A stretch of 64,000 nucleotides of DNA. Source: Rhodopseudomonas pseudopalustris. GTDB lineage: Bacteria; Pseudomonadota; Alphaproteobacteria; Rhizobiales; Xanthobacteraceae. The notes below the pieces were generated by a model. The model was not told where the DNA came from and searched no databases. It saw only the letters and a list, made by a program, of their open reading frames with translations. The stretch is taken from positions 1 through 64,000 of the forward strand of contig NZ_FODT01000001.1 of NCBI RefSeq assembly GCF_900110435.1. The letters are read 5' to 3'. Shown piece by piece: positions 38,773-50,984 of the stretch; within the stretch, counting starts at the first letter, position 1, and every line of letters begins with the position of its first letter. The position numbers and the translations under genes were made by a program.

Positions 38773-39069
38773 ATGGCTAAGCTCAATTTTCGTCCTCTCC
38801 ATGACCGCGTCGTGGTGAAGCGCATCGACGCGGACACCAAGACCAAGGGCGGCATCATCATTCCGGACTCCGCCAAGGAGAAGCCGCAGGAGGGCCAGGT
38901 GGTCGCCGTCGGTCCCGGCGGCCGCGACGAAGCCGGCAAGCTGATCCCGATCGACGTCAAGGCCGGCGACCGCGTGCTGTTCGGCAAGTGGTCGGGCACC
39001 GAGATCAAGCTCGACGGCGAAGAACTCCTGATCATGAAGGAGTCGGACATCATGGGCGTGGTCGGCTGA
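38773..39069 (+). CDS. groES: Co-chaperonin GroES
   Basis: A 98-residue Hsp10: [20 protein letters not shown], the mobile loop [16 protein letters not shown] that contacts GroEL, and [20 protein letters not shown]. It caps the GroEL cage. It heads the groESL operon, 39 bases before groEL, behind a promoter and CIRCE-like site. Confidence 0.98.
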   Translation: MAKLNFRPLHDRVVVKRIDADTKTKGGIIIPDSAKEKPQEGQVVAVGPGGRDEAGKLIPIDVKAGDRVLFGKWSGTEIKLDGEELLIMKESDIMGVVG

Positions 39070-39081
39070 GCCGTATCGTAA

Positions 39082-40761
<1,680 letters not shown>

Positions 40762-40794
40762 GCCCGGCCGCTCTCACCGACCGATCAATCATGC

Positions 40795-40823
40795 AAGGCC
40801 GCCTCCGGGCGGCCTTGTTTTTT
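40795..40823 (+). terminator. groESL terminator
   Basis: A 9-bp stem AAGGCCGCC/GGCGGCCTT with TCCG loop followed by GTTTTTT: a classical intrinsic terminator 34 bases after the groEL stop. Confidence 0.9.
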
Positions 40824-40919
40824 GGCGCGGCCCCGGCGATTTGCTAGTCAGGGCCCTGATTCGGATCCAGTTCGAATCGGCAAGGCTTCGAAAACGGCAA
40901 ATCCTGCGAGGAACCCCCG

Positions 40920-42110
40920 ATGCGCGCGCTCCTGTTCAGCCTGCTGATGCTGCTGCCTGCGACCGATCTCGCGTCCGCCCAGGGCAAGGCCGTGCCCAAG
41001 GGAACGACGCCCGTCAACGAGACGCGCTATTTCACAGCCGTCGACGGCTTCATGGACAGCGCCGACGTCATCCTGAAGGAAGCGCGGCAGGGTAAGACGG
41101 TGACCTCAGCGGTCCTCGATGTCTGCTACTCGCCGGTCAAAGGGGCAGACCGCAAGGACCGCTTCGTCGCCAACCTCCAGGTCAATGGGCAATCCCTGAC
41201 CGGGACGACCCAGACGACCGTCGACAAGGCGCCGGTGACGGTCAAGCTGACCCGCAAGCCGAACGGCGAAACCTACGACTTCAAGGGCCAGATCAGCATC
41301 GGAACGACGGCGTACGAGATCGCCTCGAATGACAATTCGGATCTGAGCGAGAAGGAATATCTGGAGAACCAGACCACCGACGACAGCATCGCGGCTTCGC
41401 CGAAGGACTTCACCGAAGTCTCGCCCGAGGCAGTCGGCGTCCGTGTCGGCCTGGAAGCCGCCGCGGATTTCCTGAAGACGCTGAAGGGCCAGAACCTGCA
41501 GGTGTCGCTCTCGAGCCTCAGCGTCGGTTGCGACGCGCTTCGGGCGGGCACGCTGACGATCACCCTGGCCACCGATCCGGCGCGCGCCGCTTCGGTGATC
41601 GCCAAGGCCAAGACGTTCCCGGGCGTGGTCTCGGCCGGCTGGACCAACGGCATCATCGAGATGGATCGCACCATCCTGTTCCCGGCTGCCGGCTGGCGCG
41701 ACGGCGACAAGCTCAGCCGCGACAAGATCGCAACGACGATTGCCGGCGTGCTGTCGCAGACGCTGGGCGCAACGCTGGCGACATCGGCCTGGAACGACGA
41801 CACCGGCAAGCTGAAGCTGACCTTCAAGCGGCCGAGCCATCTGGTTCCTGCGCTGCAACTGACGGATACCATCGAGATCGAAGCGATGGTCAGCGCCGAC
41901 AAGCCGGGCTCGTCCGACAAGCTGATGCTCTGGCTCGGCAATCCTTCGGAAAGCACGGCAGACGAAGGCGCCGGCGCGAAGCTCAACGTCAATGACGACG
42001 CGACTGGCGACGAGGAAGTCGAACCGCACAGTGACGGCGGCGCGGTCGCTGCGCTGGCCAAGGAACTCAAGGGCCAGCGTTGGGACTCGGAAAGCTCGAC
42101 CTGGCAGTAA
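40920..42110 (+). CDS. Exported protein of unknown function
   Basis: A 396-residue protein with signal peptide MRALLFSLLMLLPATDLASAQ. The mature part has beta-rich segments (RFVANLQVNGQSLTGTTQTT, LTRKPNGETYDFKGQIS), a middle region with a single Cys (SVGCDALRAG) and an acidic C-terminus (NDDATGDEEVEPHSDGG). I do not recognise a family. It stands alone between the groESL terminator and the CrtI-like gene. Confidence 0.75.
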   Translation: MRALLFSLLMLLPATDLASAQGKAVPKGTTPVNETRYFTAVDGFMDSADVILKEARQGKTVTSAVLDVCYSPVKGADRKDRFVANLQVNGQSLTGTTQTTVDKAPVTVKLTRKPNGETYDFKGQISIGTTAYEIASNDNSDLSEKEYLENQTTDDSIAASPKDFTEVSPEAVGVRVGLEAAADFLKTLKGQNLQVSLSSLSVGCDALRAGTLTITLATDPARAASVIAKAKTFPGVVSAGWTNGIIEMDRTILFPAAGWRDGDKLSRDKIATTIAGVLSQTLGATLATSAWNDDTGKLKLTFKRPSHLVPALQLTDTIEIEAMVSADKPGSSDKLMLWLGNPSESTADEGAGAKLNVNDDATGDEEVEPHSDGGAVAALAKELKGQRWDSESSTWQ

Positions 42111-42226
42111 CGCCCGACGGTAACATCGCAGTGACCGCAACGACCGTCGCTGTCGGAACTGCGATTTGACTTGCCGCTGCATTGCGGCAATGAAGCGCCT
42201 CCATCCGGCGGCGGGGTTTCGGTTGC

Positions 42227-43741
42227 ATGACGGTCTATGACGTAGTGGTGATCGGCGCCGGCCTCGGCGGCCTGACCGCAGGCGCGATCCTCGCCCGCGA
42301 GGGCCGCAAAGTCCTGGTCATCGAGCGTGGCAATTCAGTCGGCGGAGCGGCGTCGAGCTACAAGGTCGGCGATCTGTTCGTCGAGGGCTCGCTGCATGTC
42401 ACCGGCGATCCGCATCATCCGCGCGACCCGAAGCACTCAGCGCTGATCCGCGCCGGCGCGGGCGATGCGGTGCAATGGATTCCCGCCGGCGCGCTTTACG
42501 AAATGCGCGGCGGCCCGCTGACACAGCCGTTCGTTCTGCCCGATGATTTCGCCGGCGCGCGCGACGCGCTCACGGCGCGGTTTCCCGACGCCCGCAGCGG
42601 CATCGCGCAGTTCCTCGGCGAGATGGAACGGCTGGCGGCGACGGTCGGCGACGGCGGCCTCGAGGCCGTGTTCGCGCTCGCGCCTGAGTTTCCCGACTGG
42701 TCGTCAACGCTCGCCGACAAGCTGCAGGCGCTGTTCGGCGACAATGAAGCGGTGAAATGCGCGATCGCCGGCAACCTCTCCTACTTTCATGATGATCCCG
42801 CCACGTTGTGGTGGGTGCCGTTCGCAATGATGCAGGGCAGTTTCCTGCTGACCGGCGCGCGCTTCGTGCAGGGTGGATCGCAGCGGCTGTCGAGCGGGCT
42901 CGCGCGCGCCGTTCGCGTCGGTGGCGGCGAGGTGTTGCTGCGCCGTGTCGTCAGCGGCGTCGAGATCGGTGAAGCAGGCCATGCCCATCGCATCACCCAC
43001 ACCGCGCGCGACGGCAGCGATCCGCAAACGGTCGAAGCGCTGACCGTGGTGGGCAACGCCGCGCCGGGCGCCCTCGCGGCGCTGATGCCCGATGCGCAAG
43101 GCGAGCGCCTGACCCGGAGCTATGCCGGCCGTACGCCGTCGCTGTCGCTGTTCGCGTTGACGCTCGGGCTGTCGACGCCGCCGCGCGCGTTCGGCTTCAC
43201 CAGCTACGCGACACAGTTGCTGCCGGACTGGATGACGACGCTTGCATCCTACGCCGAGGGGAAGGCGCTGATGGCCGGCGAGCCGACCGGGCGGATGCCG
43301 CCGCTGGCGATCGCCGACTACGCCGCGATCGATTCCGGCGTCCCGTCGCCGCCTTATGTCCTGTCGGTGGTGGGGCCGGATCAGACCTCGAACTGGAGCG
43401 GGCTTACGCAGGACGACTACCGGGCAAAGCGGAGCCGCTGGCAGCAGGCGATCATTGATCAGCTCGACCGCAACTATCCGGGACTAGCCGGCGCGGTGAC
43501 CGCGGCGTCATTCAATTCCGCCCAGTCGGTGCAGCAATATCTCAACCTGCCGGAAGGCTCGGTCTACGGCTTCGCGCCGCTGCCGCCTGACAACACCGGC
43601 GCCCCCTATCGCTCGCCGCGCACGGTGCTGCCGGGACTGTACCTCGCCTCGGCCTATGCGGGCGTCGGCGGCTACAGCGGCGTGGTGCAATCGGCGGCGT
43701 TGTGCGCCGACACGATCCTGCAGGACAATCCGAAACGTTAG
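42227..43741 (+). CDS. CrtI/retinol-saturase-like FAD-dependent oxidoreductase
   Basis: A 504-residue flavoprotein: DVVVIGAGLGGLTAGAILAR dinucleotide fold, VIERGNSVGGAASSY, and a C-terminal FAD segment LPGLYLASAYAGVGGYSGVV. It belongs to the phytoene desaturase / all-trans-retinol saturase superfamily. No other carotenoid gene is near, so substrate is open. The stop codon TAG is the first triplet of a ~52-bp palindromic element whose other end gives the stop of the convergent gene. Confidence 0.85.
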   Translation: MTVYDVVVIGAGLGGLTAGAILAREGRKVLVIERGNSVGGAASSYKVGDLFVEGSLHVTGDPHHPRDPKHSALIRAGAGDAVQWIPAGALYEMRGGPLTQPFVLPDDFAGARDALTARFPDARSGIAQFLGEMERLAATVGDGGLEAVFALAPEFPDWSSTLADKLQALFGDNEAVKCAIAGNLSYFHDDPATLWWVPFAMMQGSFLLTGARFVQGGSQRLSSGLARAVRVGGGEVLLRRVVSGVEIGEAGHAHRITHTARDGSDPQTVEALTVVGNAAPGALAALMPDAQGERLTRSYAGRTPSLSLFALTLGLSTPPRAFGFTSYATQLLPDWMTTLASYAEGKALMAGEPTGRMPPLAIADYAAIDSGVPSPPYVLSVVGPDQTSNWSGLTQDDYRAKRSRWQQAIIDQLDRNYPGLAGAVTAASFNSAQSVQQYLNLPEGSVYGFAPLPPDNTGAPYRSPRTVLPGLYLASAYAGVGGYSGVVQSAALCADTILQDNPKR

Positions 43742-43791
43742 AGTTTGATGCCGAAAGTGGCGACCAGTTTCGGACAACATCCCGGCTCTAG
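43739..43791. repeat. Palindromic element exactly spanning two convergent stop codons
   Basis: TAGAGTTTGATGCCGAAAGT ... GTTTCGGACAACATCCCGGC TCTAG. The outer TAGAG and CTCTA ends and the inner CCGAAA/TTTCGG arms are inverted. TAG at 43739-43741 ends the oxidoreductase gene, and CTA at 43788-43790 is the minus-strand stop of the META-domain gene. It resembles the TAGAGCATG family at 19220 and 61768. Confidence 0.65.
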
Positions 43792-44201
43792 TTTGTGTTG
43801 AGCCGGAACCGCAGCGTCTGGCCGCCGGAGAACGTCACGTAGTCGCCCTGGCGGGTCCAGCCCGTCGCAGCGGTGAGCGCCGCGACCAGCGCGTCATCGG
43901 CCTGGGCGCGATCCGGCGGACAGCCACGATCTTCCAGCGCGCCCGGCACGAACACCACGGTGTTGCCCGCGACTGAGAACTGGCCGGCGCCGCTCTTGCA
44001 CCACAGCTCCAGCCGCGCTTCGCCCTTCTCCCCGATCTCGATCGAGGGAATCCGCTTCGAGCCCGGCTTCGCCGGCGCTTCGAGAGTCATCTCCAGCTCG
44101 AACGGAAATTCGTCTGCAGGCTGAGCCGACGATAGGCCAGGCCACGCGGCCATCAGCGCCGCTGCGAACGCGGCACATGTCGCAATTGAACCAGAACGCA
44201 T
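43788..44201 (-). CDS. Exported META/HslJ-like domain protein
   Basis: A 137-residue protein with signal peptide MRSGSIATCAAFAAALMAAWPGLSSAQ and a small beta domain. The C-terminal half (WCKSGAGQFSVAGNTVVFVP, DDALVAALTAATGWTRQGDY, FSGGQTLRFRL) follows the META pattern (short strands ending with a self-similar 'gdyvtfsgg.tLrf' edge). Function unknown; HslJ relatives respond to heat or novobiocin. Confidence 0.75.
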   Translation of the reverse strand: MRSGSIATCAAFAAALMAAWPGLSSAQPADEFPFELEMTLEAPAKPGSKRIPSIEIGEKGEARLELWCKSGAGQFSVAGNTVVFVPGALEDRGCPPDRAQADDALVAALTAATGWTRQGDYVTFSGGQTLRFRLNTN

Positions 44202-44233
44202 CTTGCCTCGGACGTTGTTGGATCCATCCGATC

Positions 44234-44322
44234 TCTATAACGTTTTCGAGCGAAGCGGGCACCGGTTTGCTTGAAGAAAACGCGTCAACAATAACGCGGG
44301 CTCCGGTTCTGATTCGATCAGC
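44234..44322 (-). repeat. Dispersed CGAAAACGCTAT / CCGGTTCTGAT repeat (reverse copy)
   Basis: Reverse-oriented: ATAACGTTTTCGAGCGAAGC, GGGCACCGGTTTGC, GAAGAAAACGCGTCAACA and CTCCGGTTCTGATTCGATCA. The palindromic half is incomplete. Lies between META and lldP genes. Confidence 0.7.
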
Positions 44323-44391
44323 CTCCAATCCGGAAACCTGAACCCCGCCGCCATGGCCGCGGGGTCCAAGGCTACACGTTCGCCGGTGGCG

Positions 44392-46056
<1,665 letters not shown>

Positions 46057-46320
46057 TCAAATTCCTCCCTTCAAATCTTTTTTTGATCCGCGCCGTGACC
46101 CGGCCGGAACCGAGAAGGGAGGCACCTCGCGCGCGAGAAGGTGAACCCGATCCGTCGAGTTCCTCACAAACGCGCGAAATGGGTAGTCCGCCGTCCCTCG
46201 CCGTTACCGTCATGCTAGGGTGCGACAAGAGGGCGCGACAAGCCGCGGTAGTTCGCCCCACCTACAACTTTCGTCTAACGCTCTCCGCCCGGAGAGCTCC
46301 GCACCCGGAGAAGCTCATCC

Positions 46321-48072
46321 GTGTCCAATATCAGTTCCACGCTCACGACCGTTTGGCGGATTGCTGTTCCGTACTTCAGATCCGAAGACGGACGGATGGG
46401 GCGCACACTATTGGCGGCCGTAGTTGTCATCGAACTCGCGGTCGTCGGCCTGACGGTGTTGTTCAACCGCTGGAACAACGTGTTCTACAACGCGCTGCAG
46501 GAGCGCGACTACGACGTCTTCGCCTATCAGCTCGCCTATTTCTGCGTCCTGGCCGCGATCTGGATCGCGCTCAAGGTCTATCAGCTCTATCTGAACCAGT
46601 GGCTGCAGATCCGCTGGCGGCGCTGGATGACCGAGCGCTATCTCGGCGACTGGCTTTACGAGTCTAACCACTACCAGATGCAGTTGCTCGGCGACGCCGC
46701 CGACAACCCTGACCAGCGTATCGCCGAAGACACCCAGCTGTTCGTCGAGCGCACGCTGTTGCTGGGCGTCGGGCTGTTGAATGCGGTGGTCACGCTGGCA
46801 TCGTTCGTCGTCATTCTGTGGGGGCTTTCCAACGAAGCGCCGTTGCATGTGTTCGGCCAGGACATTCCGATTCCGGGCTATCTGGTCTGGGGCGCGCTGA
46901 TCTACGCGACGATCGGCACCGCGCTGACGCACTGGATCGGCTCGCCGCTCGCCGATCTGAACTTTCGGCAGCAACGGTTCGAGGCCGACTTCCGCTTCAA
47001 CCTGGTTCGCGCGCGTGAAAACTCCGAGCAGATCGCGCTGCTGCGCGGCGAAAGCGCCGAGCGCGGCAAGCTGTCCTCGCGTTTCGGGCTGGTGGCCGAG
47101 AACTTCATGCGGATCATGACGCGCACCAAGCGGTTGACCGCATTCACCGCGAGCTACTCGCAGGCCTCGATCATCTTTCCCTACATCCTGGTGGCGCCAG
47201 CCTATTTCGCCCAGAAGGTCCAGCTCGGTGGCCTGATGCAGACTGCGTCGGCTTTCAACAGCGTCCAGGATTCGCTGTCGTTCTTCATCTCGGCTTACCG
47301 CACGCTGGCGGAATGGCAATCGGTGGTGACGCGGCTCGACGGCTTCGAGGCCTCGATCCGGAACGCCAACGCGCTGCGGGCCAATCCAGGCGTCACCCGC
47401 GTTTCCGCTCCGAGCGGCGATGCCATCAAACTCGACGACCTGAGCCTGACGCTTCCCGCCGGACAAAGGCTGATGAGCGCCGACGATTTCCAGATCCGCA
47501 GTAAGGAACGCACTCTGATCGTCGGCCCGTCGGGCTCCGGCAAGTCGACGCTGTTCCGCGCCATCGCGGGGATCTGGCCATTCGGCTCAGGCTCGATCGC
47601 GATCCCGCCCGGCGCGAGCGTGATGATGCTGCCGCAGCGGCCATACTTCCCGGTCGGCGAGTTGCACGCCGCGATCGCGTATCCCTCGGAGGCCGAGGCA
47701 TTCACAAGCGCGCAGGTCGCCGAGGTGCTGAAAGAAGTCGGGCTGCCTGCCCTGGCCGACCGACTCGCGGAGCACGGCCACTGGAACCGGACGCTGTCGC
47801 TCGGCGAGCAGCAGCGGCTCGGCGTCGCGCGGGCGCTGCTACACCGGCCGCAATACCTGTTCCTTGACGAAGCCACCGCCTCGCTCGACGAGCCGTCGGA
47901 GGCCGCGCTGTACCAGTTGCTCGATCACAGGCTGCCGGACACCACCATCGTCTCGATCGGCCATCGCTCGACGCTCAACGCATTCCACGACCGCGATGCG
48001 ATCCTGACACGCTCCGGTGAGGGCTTTGCGTTGCAGGACAAGACAGCGGCAGCCGAGCCTGCGGCGGGCTGA
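46321..48072 (+). CDS. SbmA/YddA-type ABC transporter, fused permease and ATPase
   Basis: A 583-residue half-transporter: N-terminal membrane domain of the ABC_membrane_2 type with about 6 helices (LLAAVVVIELAVVGLTVLFN, AYFCVLAAIWIALKVYQLYL; WRRWMTERYLGDWL motif) and C-terminal ATPase with Walker A GPSGSGKST (K408), signature LSLGEQQRLG (from 492) and LFLDEATASLD. Related proteins include SbmA/BacA-like peptide or cobalamin transporters and peroxisomal ABCD proteins. Works as a homodimer by inference. GTG start with GGAGAAG upstream. Confidence 0.9.
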   Translation: MSNISSTLTTVWRIAVPYFRSEDGRMGRTLLAAVVVIELAVVGLTVLFNRWNNVFYNALQERDYDVFAYQLAYFCVLAAIWIALKVYQLYLNQWLQIRWRRWMTERYLGDWLYESNHYQMQLLGDAADNPDQRIAEDTQLFVERTLLLGVGLLNAVVTLASFVVILWGLSNEAPLHVFGQDIPIPGYLVWGALIYATIGTALTHWIGSPLADLNFRQQRFEADFRFNLVRARENSEQIALLRGESAERGKLSSRFGLVAENFMRIMTRTKRLTAFTASYSQASIIFPYILVAPAYFAQKVQLGGLMQTASAFNSVQDSLSFFISAYRTLAEWQSVVTRLDGFEASIRNANALRANPGVTRVSAPSGDAIKLDDLSLTLPAGQRLMSADDFQIRSKERTLIVGPSGSGKSTLFRAIAGIWPFGSGSIAIPPGASVMMLPQRPYFPVGELHAAIAYPSEAEAFTSAQVAEVLKEVGLPALADRLAEHGHWNRTLSLGEQQRLGVARALLHRPQYLFLDEATASLDEPSEAALYQLLDHRLPDTTIVSIGHRSTLNAFHDRDAILTRSGEGFALQDKTAAAEPAAG

Positions 48073-48165
48073 GGGGCGAGGCGTGGCTCCCAGCAAGCCG
48101 TCACCCGCGAACGCGGGTGAACCAGTATTCCATGGCGCGCATGACGAGCGCACAACGCATCACCC

Positions 48166-48270
48166 AGAGCTTTTCCGGTTCTGACTGAATCAGAACCGGA
48201 GCTCTAACTTGATGTTATGACGCGTTTTCTCGACGCGAGCCGGTATCCACTTCGCTCGAAAACGCTATAG
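48166..48270 (+). repeat. Dispersed CCGGTTCTGAC palindrome / CGAAAACGCTAT repeat, full copy
   Basis: AGAGCTTTTCCGGTTCTGAC, GAATCAGAACCGGAGCTCTA, ATGACGCGTTTTCTCGACGC and CTTCGCTCGAAAACGCTATA. Nearly the same as 26298-26402. It lies between the convergent ABC transporter and outer-membrane protein genes. Confidence 0.8.
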
Positions 48271-48387
48271 CGCTCTGGGATCACAGGGTCGCCCGGTCGA
48301 GCCGGACGATGACCGCGTGGGTTGCGGGGGCGTGGTCAGAGGCGATCGTCGTGACTGCGTGTCGTCCGAAGACCCAAACAAACGAAA

Positions 48388-48413
48388 AGGGCGGCAGATC
48401 GCTCTGCCGCCCT
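48388..48413 (-). terminator. Terminator of the outer-membrane protein gene
   Basis: A perfect 11-bp stem AGGGCGGCAGA/TCTGCCGCCCT with loop TCGC; on the minus strand TTTTCG follows. It lies 22 bases beyond the stop codon. Confidence 0.85.
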
Positions 48414-48434
48414 CAAACCCCAGAAGGGAATGAC

Positions 48435-49433
48435 TTACTTGATGTTGCTCTGCAGCGTCACGTCAGCCGACAGCTTGGCGATGAAGGTCGCACCGCACCA
48501 CTTCGAGCCGAAACCGCCGGGATTGATCGGGGAGACGTCGCCGGTCAGAGTTGCGGTGTAGTCGCTGGTGAAAGCGTTGCAGTCCGCCTTGGACAGATCG
48601 GTGTCCGAATAGCGCAGGTCAAGCGTGAACACCCTGTAGTTGAACCCAACGCCCACGTTCCAGGTGTTGTAGTCCTTGTACTTAATGCCGTTCGCGAAAA
48701 TGGTGCCCGGAAGACCGTAGAAGGAATCCGAGGTTCCAAGCCACTGGCGGCCGAATTCACCCGACACGTACATTCCGACGCCGCTCGGCCCGAAGACCGT
48801 GGTCGGAGCCGTGAACTTAGCAGTCAACGACGCGTAGTTGCCCCAGGCGCCGCTGTTCAGGAAGCTCGGGGTATAATACTCGTTGGCGCCGATCGTGAAC
48901 ATGTCGTTCACGGTCCAGTTCACCTTGGCGTAGCCCTCGTAGAAGCTGAGGTCTTTCTTGAGAACGTTGCCGTTGGCCAAAGAGATCGAGTTGATGTCGC
49001 CGGGGCACAGCGCGCCGGCGCCGACGCCCGCCGTATCGACGCACTTTCCGCCCGGATACAGGTAGCCGTAAACACCGAAGTCGAACGCGAAGGCGCCGAA
49101 GGTCGGGCGGATACCGCCGTAGATATCGACTTCAGCCGCGGCGCGATTGGCGAACGAGATGCTCGACCACGAGGTACCGACGTAGAGCTGCAGATCCTTG
49201 GTCACGTTGTAACGCGGTTCAAAATACGCGTTGACCGACGGATTGTTGTTCGACTGGGAAACGCCGCGGAACACGTAGTTGCTCATGACCGCCGCACCGA
49301 AGGCGATGTCCCAGGGGTCGAACGCCACGATCGGCGGAGCCTTGGAGTAAACCTTCGCGGGCAGGTCGGCAGCGGAAGCCGAAGTCACGCCGACGGCGAG
49401 TACGGCCGCGACTGAGATAATTGTCTTCTTCAT
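48435..49433 (-). CDS. TIGR02001-type outer-membrane beta-barrel protein
   Basis: A 332-residue protein with signal peptide MKKTIISVAAVLAVGVTSASAAD. The mature sequence alternates aromatic-rich beta strands (DIAFGAAVMSNYVFRGVSQS, AYFEPRYNVTKDLQLYVGTS, FDFGVYGYLYPGG) and matches the TIGR02001 pattern, in which 'SNYVFRGVSQS' is typical. Four cysteines in loops may form disulfides. Likely a porin-like or surface protein of unknown function. An in-frame Met four residues upstream is also possible. Confidence 0.82.
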   Translation of the reverse strand: MKKTIISVAAVLAVGVTSASAADLPAKVYSKAPPIVAFDPWDIAFGAAVMSNYVFRGVSQSNNNPSVNAYFEPRYNVTKDLQLYVGTSWSSISFANRAAAEVDIYGGIRPTFGAFAFDFGVYGYLYPGGKCVDTAGVGAGALCPGDINSISLANGNVLKKDLSFYEGYAKVNWTVNDMFTIGANEYYTPSFLNSGAWGNYASLTAKFTAPTTVFGPSGVGMYVSGEFGRQWLGTSDSFYGLPGTIFANGIKYKDYNTWNVGVGFNYRVFTLDLRYSDTDLSKADCNAFTSDYTATLTGDVSPINPGGFGSKWCGATFIAKLSADVTLQSNIK

Positions 49434-49890
49434 AAGGATCCCCATCGATGTGAAGCTAGCCCGACCGAAGTCATAAAGACGCGATGTCGACCTGCTTAGT
49501 AACTCCCGCACAATCTGCTTCTAAGCCGGGGAACCGTGAAGCAAAAAACACATGCAGCTGCCAGTTTTTTGGGCAATTCCGCACTTCCATTGCCGAGTAG
49601 TTTTGAAGTGTGGCAATTTGACCACGATTTTGCGAGCGGTTCTGATTGGTACTCACGATACCTGGTTGTCCGTACAACACTTTTGGCCGATGGAGGGCGG
49701 GCGACAAATAGCCTGCCATCCGGCTCGCGGCGACTGATTCGCGTCAGCCGAACGCCCGCTACGACGGCGGGCTGACAGCCCCGGCGAGCGGCTCGGCCGC
49801 CATCCATCAACGCCCACAACGAGCAAGGGCCACGGTGATGACCGTGGCCCTACTGATCAATTCGAACTACCCGCCCGGCAGGCGAGGTCC
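49434..49890. other. Long 5' region of the outer-membrane protein gene
   Basis: About 450 bases. The part at 49500-49690 is the most AT-rich stretch around and probably holds the promoter and a long untranslated leader for the outer-membrane protein. Short plus-strand frames here have no recognisable product. A hairpin (49826-49851) closes the H1-like gene. Confidence 0.45.
49826..49851 (-). terminator. Hairpin downstream of the H1-like gene
   Basis: Perfect 11-bp stem AGGGCCACGGT/ACCGTGGCCCT with loop GATG, 39 bases past the stop. The minus-strand sequence after it (TGCTCGTTG) is not a strong U-tract, so termination may be inefficient or Rho-aided. Confidence 0.6.
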
Positions 49891-50913
49891 TCAGACCGAA
49901 TCCGGCGTCCTGGGATGCGGATGGTGATGGTCGTGGTCACCATCGACATCCGCCTCCTCGTCCGATGGCGCCGGGGATTCGACGGAAGCGTTGTCCTCAT
50001 GGGAGGCTTCGGCCGTGGCCGGAAACGGCTCGGCGGGAGCCTCGTCATCGGAATCCTCGGAAGCCGCCTCGGGCGGCGGCGACCAGGATCGCTCCGGTTC
50101 GGATGCCTCGACTTCGGTCGACCCGGCTTCGGACGAGTCACTCTCTGACGAGAGAGGCTCGGACGAGTCGGGCTCGGACGAGTCGGTTTCGGACGAGTCG
50201 GTTTCGGTCGACTCAAGCTGAGACGACGGCGGAGAGAACTCGGTCTCCTCAGGATCAGCGGGCTCGGGCGGCAAGGCGGCGGCCGGCCTTTTGGCTCGTG
50301 GCTTGCGCGGCTTGGCCGGCTTCGTCGGCGCAGGGGCTTCCGCGGGCGCGGCGGCGTCGATCAGTCTAAGTATTTCGCTCGGGGAATCGGCCTTTGGCGC
50401 TGCCTTACCTGCAACCGCCTTCTTCGGCGGAGCCTTCCTGGGGGGTGTCTTTGCTGTCGTGGCCGCTTTCAGCGCAGTCTTTTTTGCGGTCCGCAGCGCG
50501 GCGGTCTTGGCGGCTTTCTTCGCAACTTTCCTGGCGGCTTTTTTGGCAGGCGCTTTTTTCGCGGTGGCCTTCTTCGCCGAAGTTTTCTTCGCGGGTGACT
50601 TCTTTGCCGGTGACTTCTTTGCCGGTGACTTGCCGGCCTTCTTACTGGCTGTCTTGACTGTCTTCTTCTTGTTCTTGGTCGAAGGCTTCTTGACCGAACT
50701 GTTCTTCGAACCGGACTTCACCGCCTTCTTGGCGGATTTCTTCCCGGCTTTTTTCCCGGACGCTTTGGCGGATGTCTTGGCGTCCTTCTTGGCGGCCTTC
50801 TTGGCCTTTTTCTCCGTCAGCAGGAGCTTGGCCTTCTTCGACTGCTCGGCCTTCTTCGACTGCTTGCCCTTCTTGTCCGCCTTGTTCTTTTTGGACTTCT
50901 TGTTTTTCGCCAT
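49891..50913 (-). CDS. Histone H1-like protein with acidic Ser-rich and His-rich tail
   Basis: A 340-residue low-complexity protein in two opposite halves. Residues 1-175 are extremely basic, with AKK/PAKK repeats (GKSPAKKSPAKKSPAKKTSA) like eukaryotic H1 tails and Pseudomonas AlgP. After a short ordinary stretch (SPSEILRLIDAAAPAEAPAP) comes a basic Pro/Ala linker. The last ~125 residues are strongly acidic with SSE/TDSSE repeats and finish DGDHDHHHPHP, a possible metal-binding end. The N-terminus would bind DNA or RNA. The tail may self-mask it. A strong AGGAGG site precedes the ATG. The gene lies 71 bases behind glcF on the same strand. Confidence 0.85.
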   Translation of the reverse strand: MAKNKKSKKNKADKKGKQSKKAEQSKKAKLLLTEKKAKKAAKKDAKTSAKASGKKAGKKSAKKAVKSGSKNSSVKKPSTKNKKKTVKTASKKAGKSPAKKSPAKKSPAKKTSAKKATAKKAPAKKAARKVAKKAAKTAALRTAKKTALKAATTAKTPPRKAPPKKAVAGKAAPKADSPSEILRLIDAAAPAEAPAPTKPAKPRKPRAKRPAAALPPEPADPEETEFSPPSSQLESTETDSSETDSSEPDSSEPLSSESDSSEAGSTEVEASEPERSWSPPPEAASEDSDDEAPAEPFPATAEASHEDNASVESPAPSDEEADVDGDHDHHHPHPRTPDSV

Positions 50914-50984
50914 CGTCGTCCTCCTGTTGTGCGGATCGCCCGGGTGCGGCGGTCACGCAATCCGACAGCAGGCCTGTAGCGCGG

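Noticed and set aside
49536-49775. 79-codon plus-strand frame upstream of the outer-membrane protein gene
   Set aside because: Lies in the likely promoter/leader of the opposite gene and encodes nothing recognisable.
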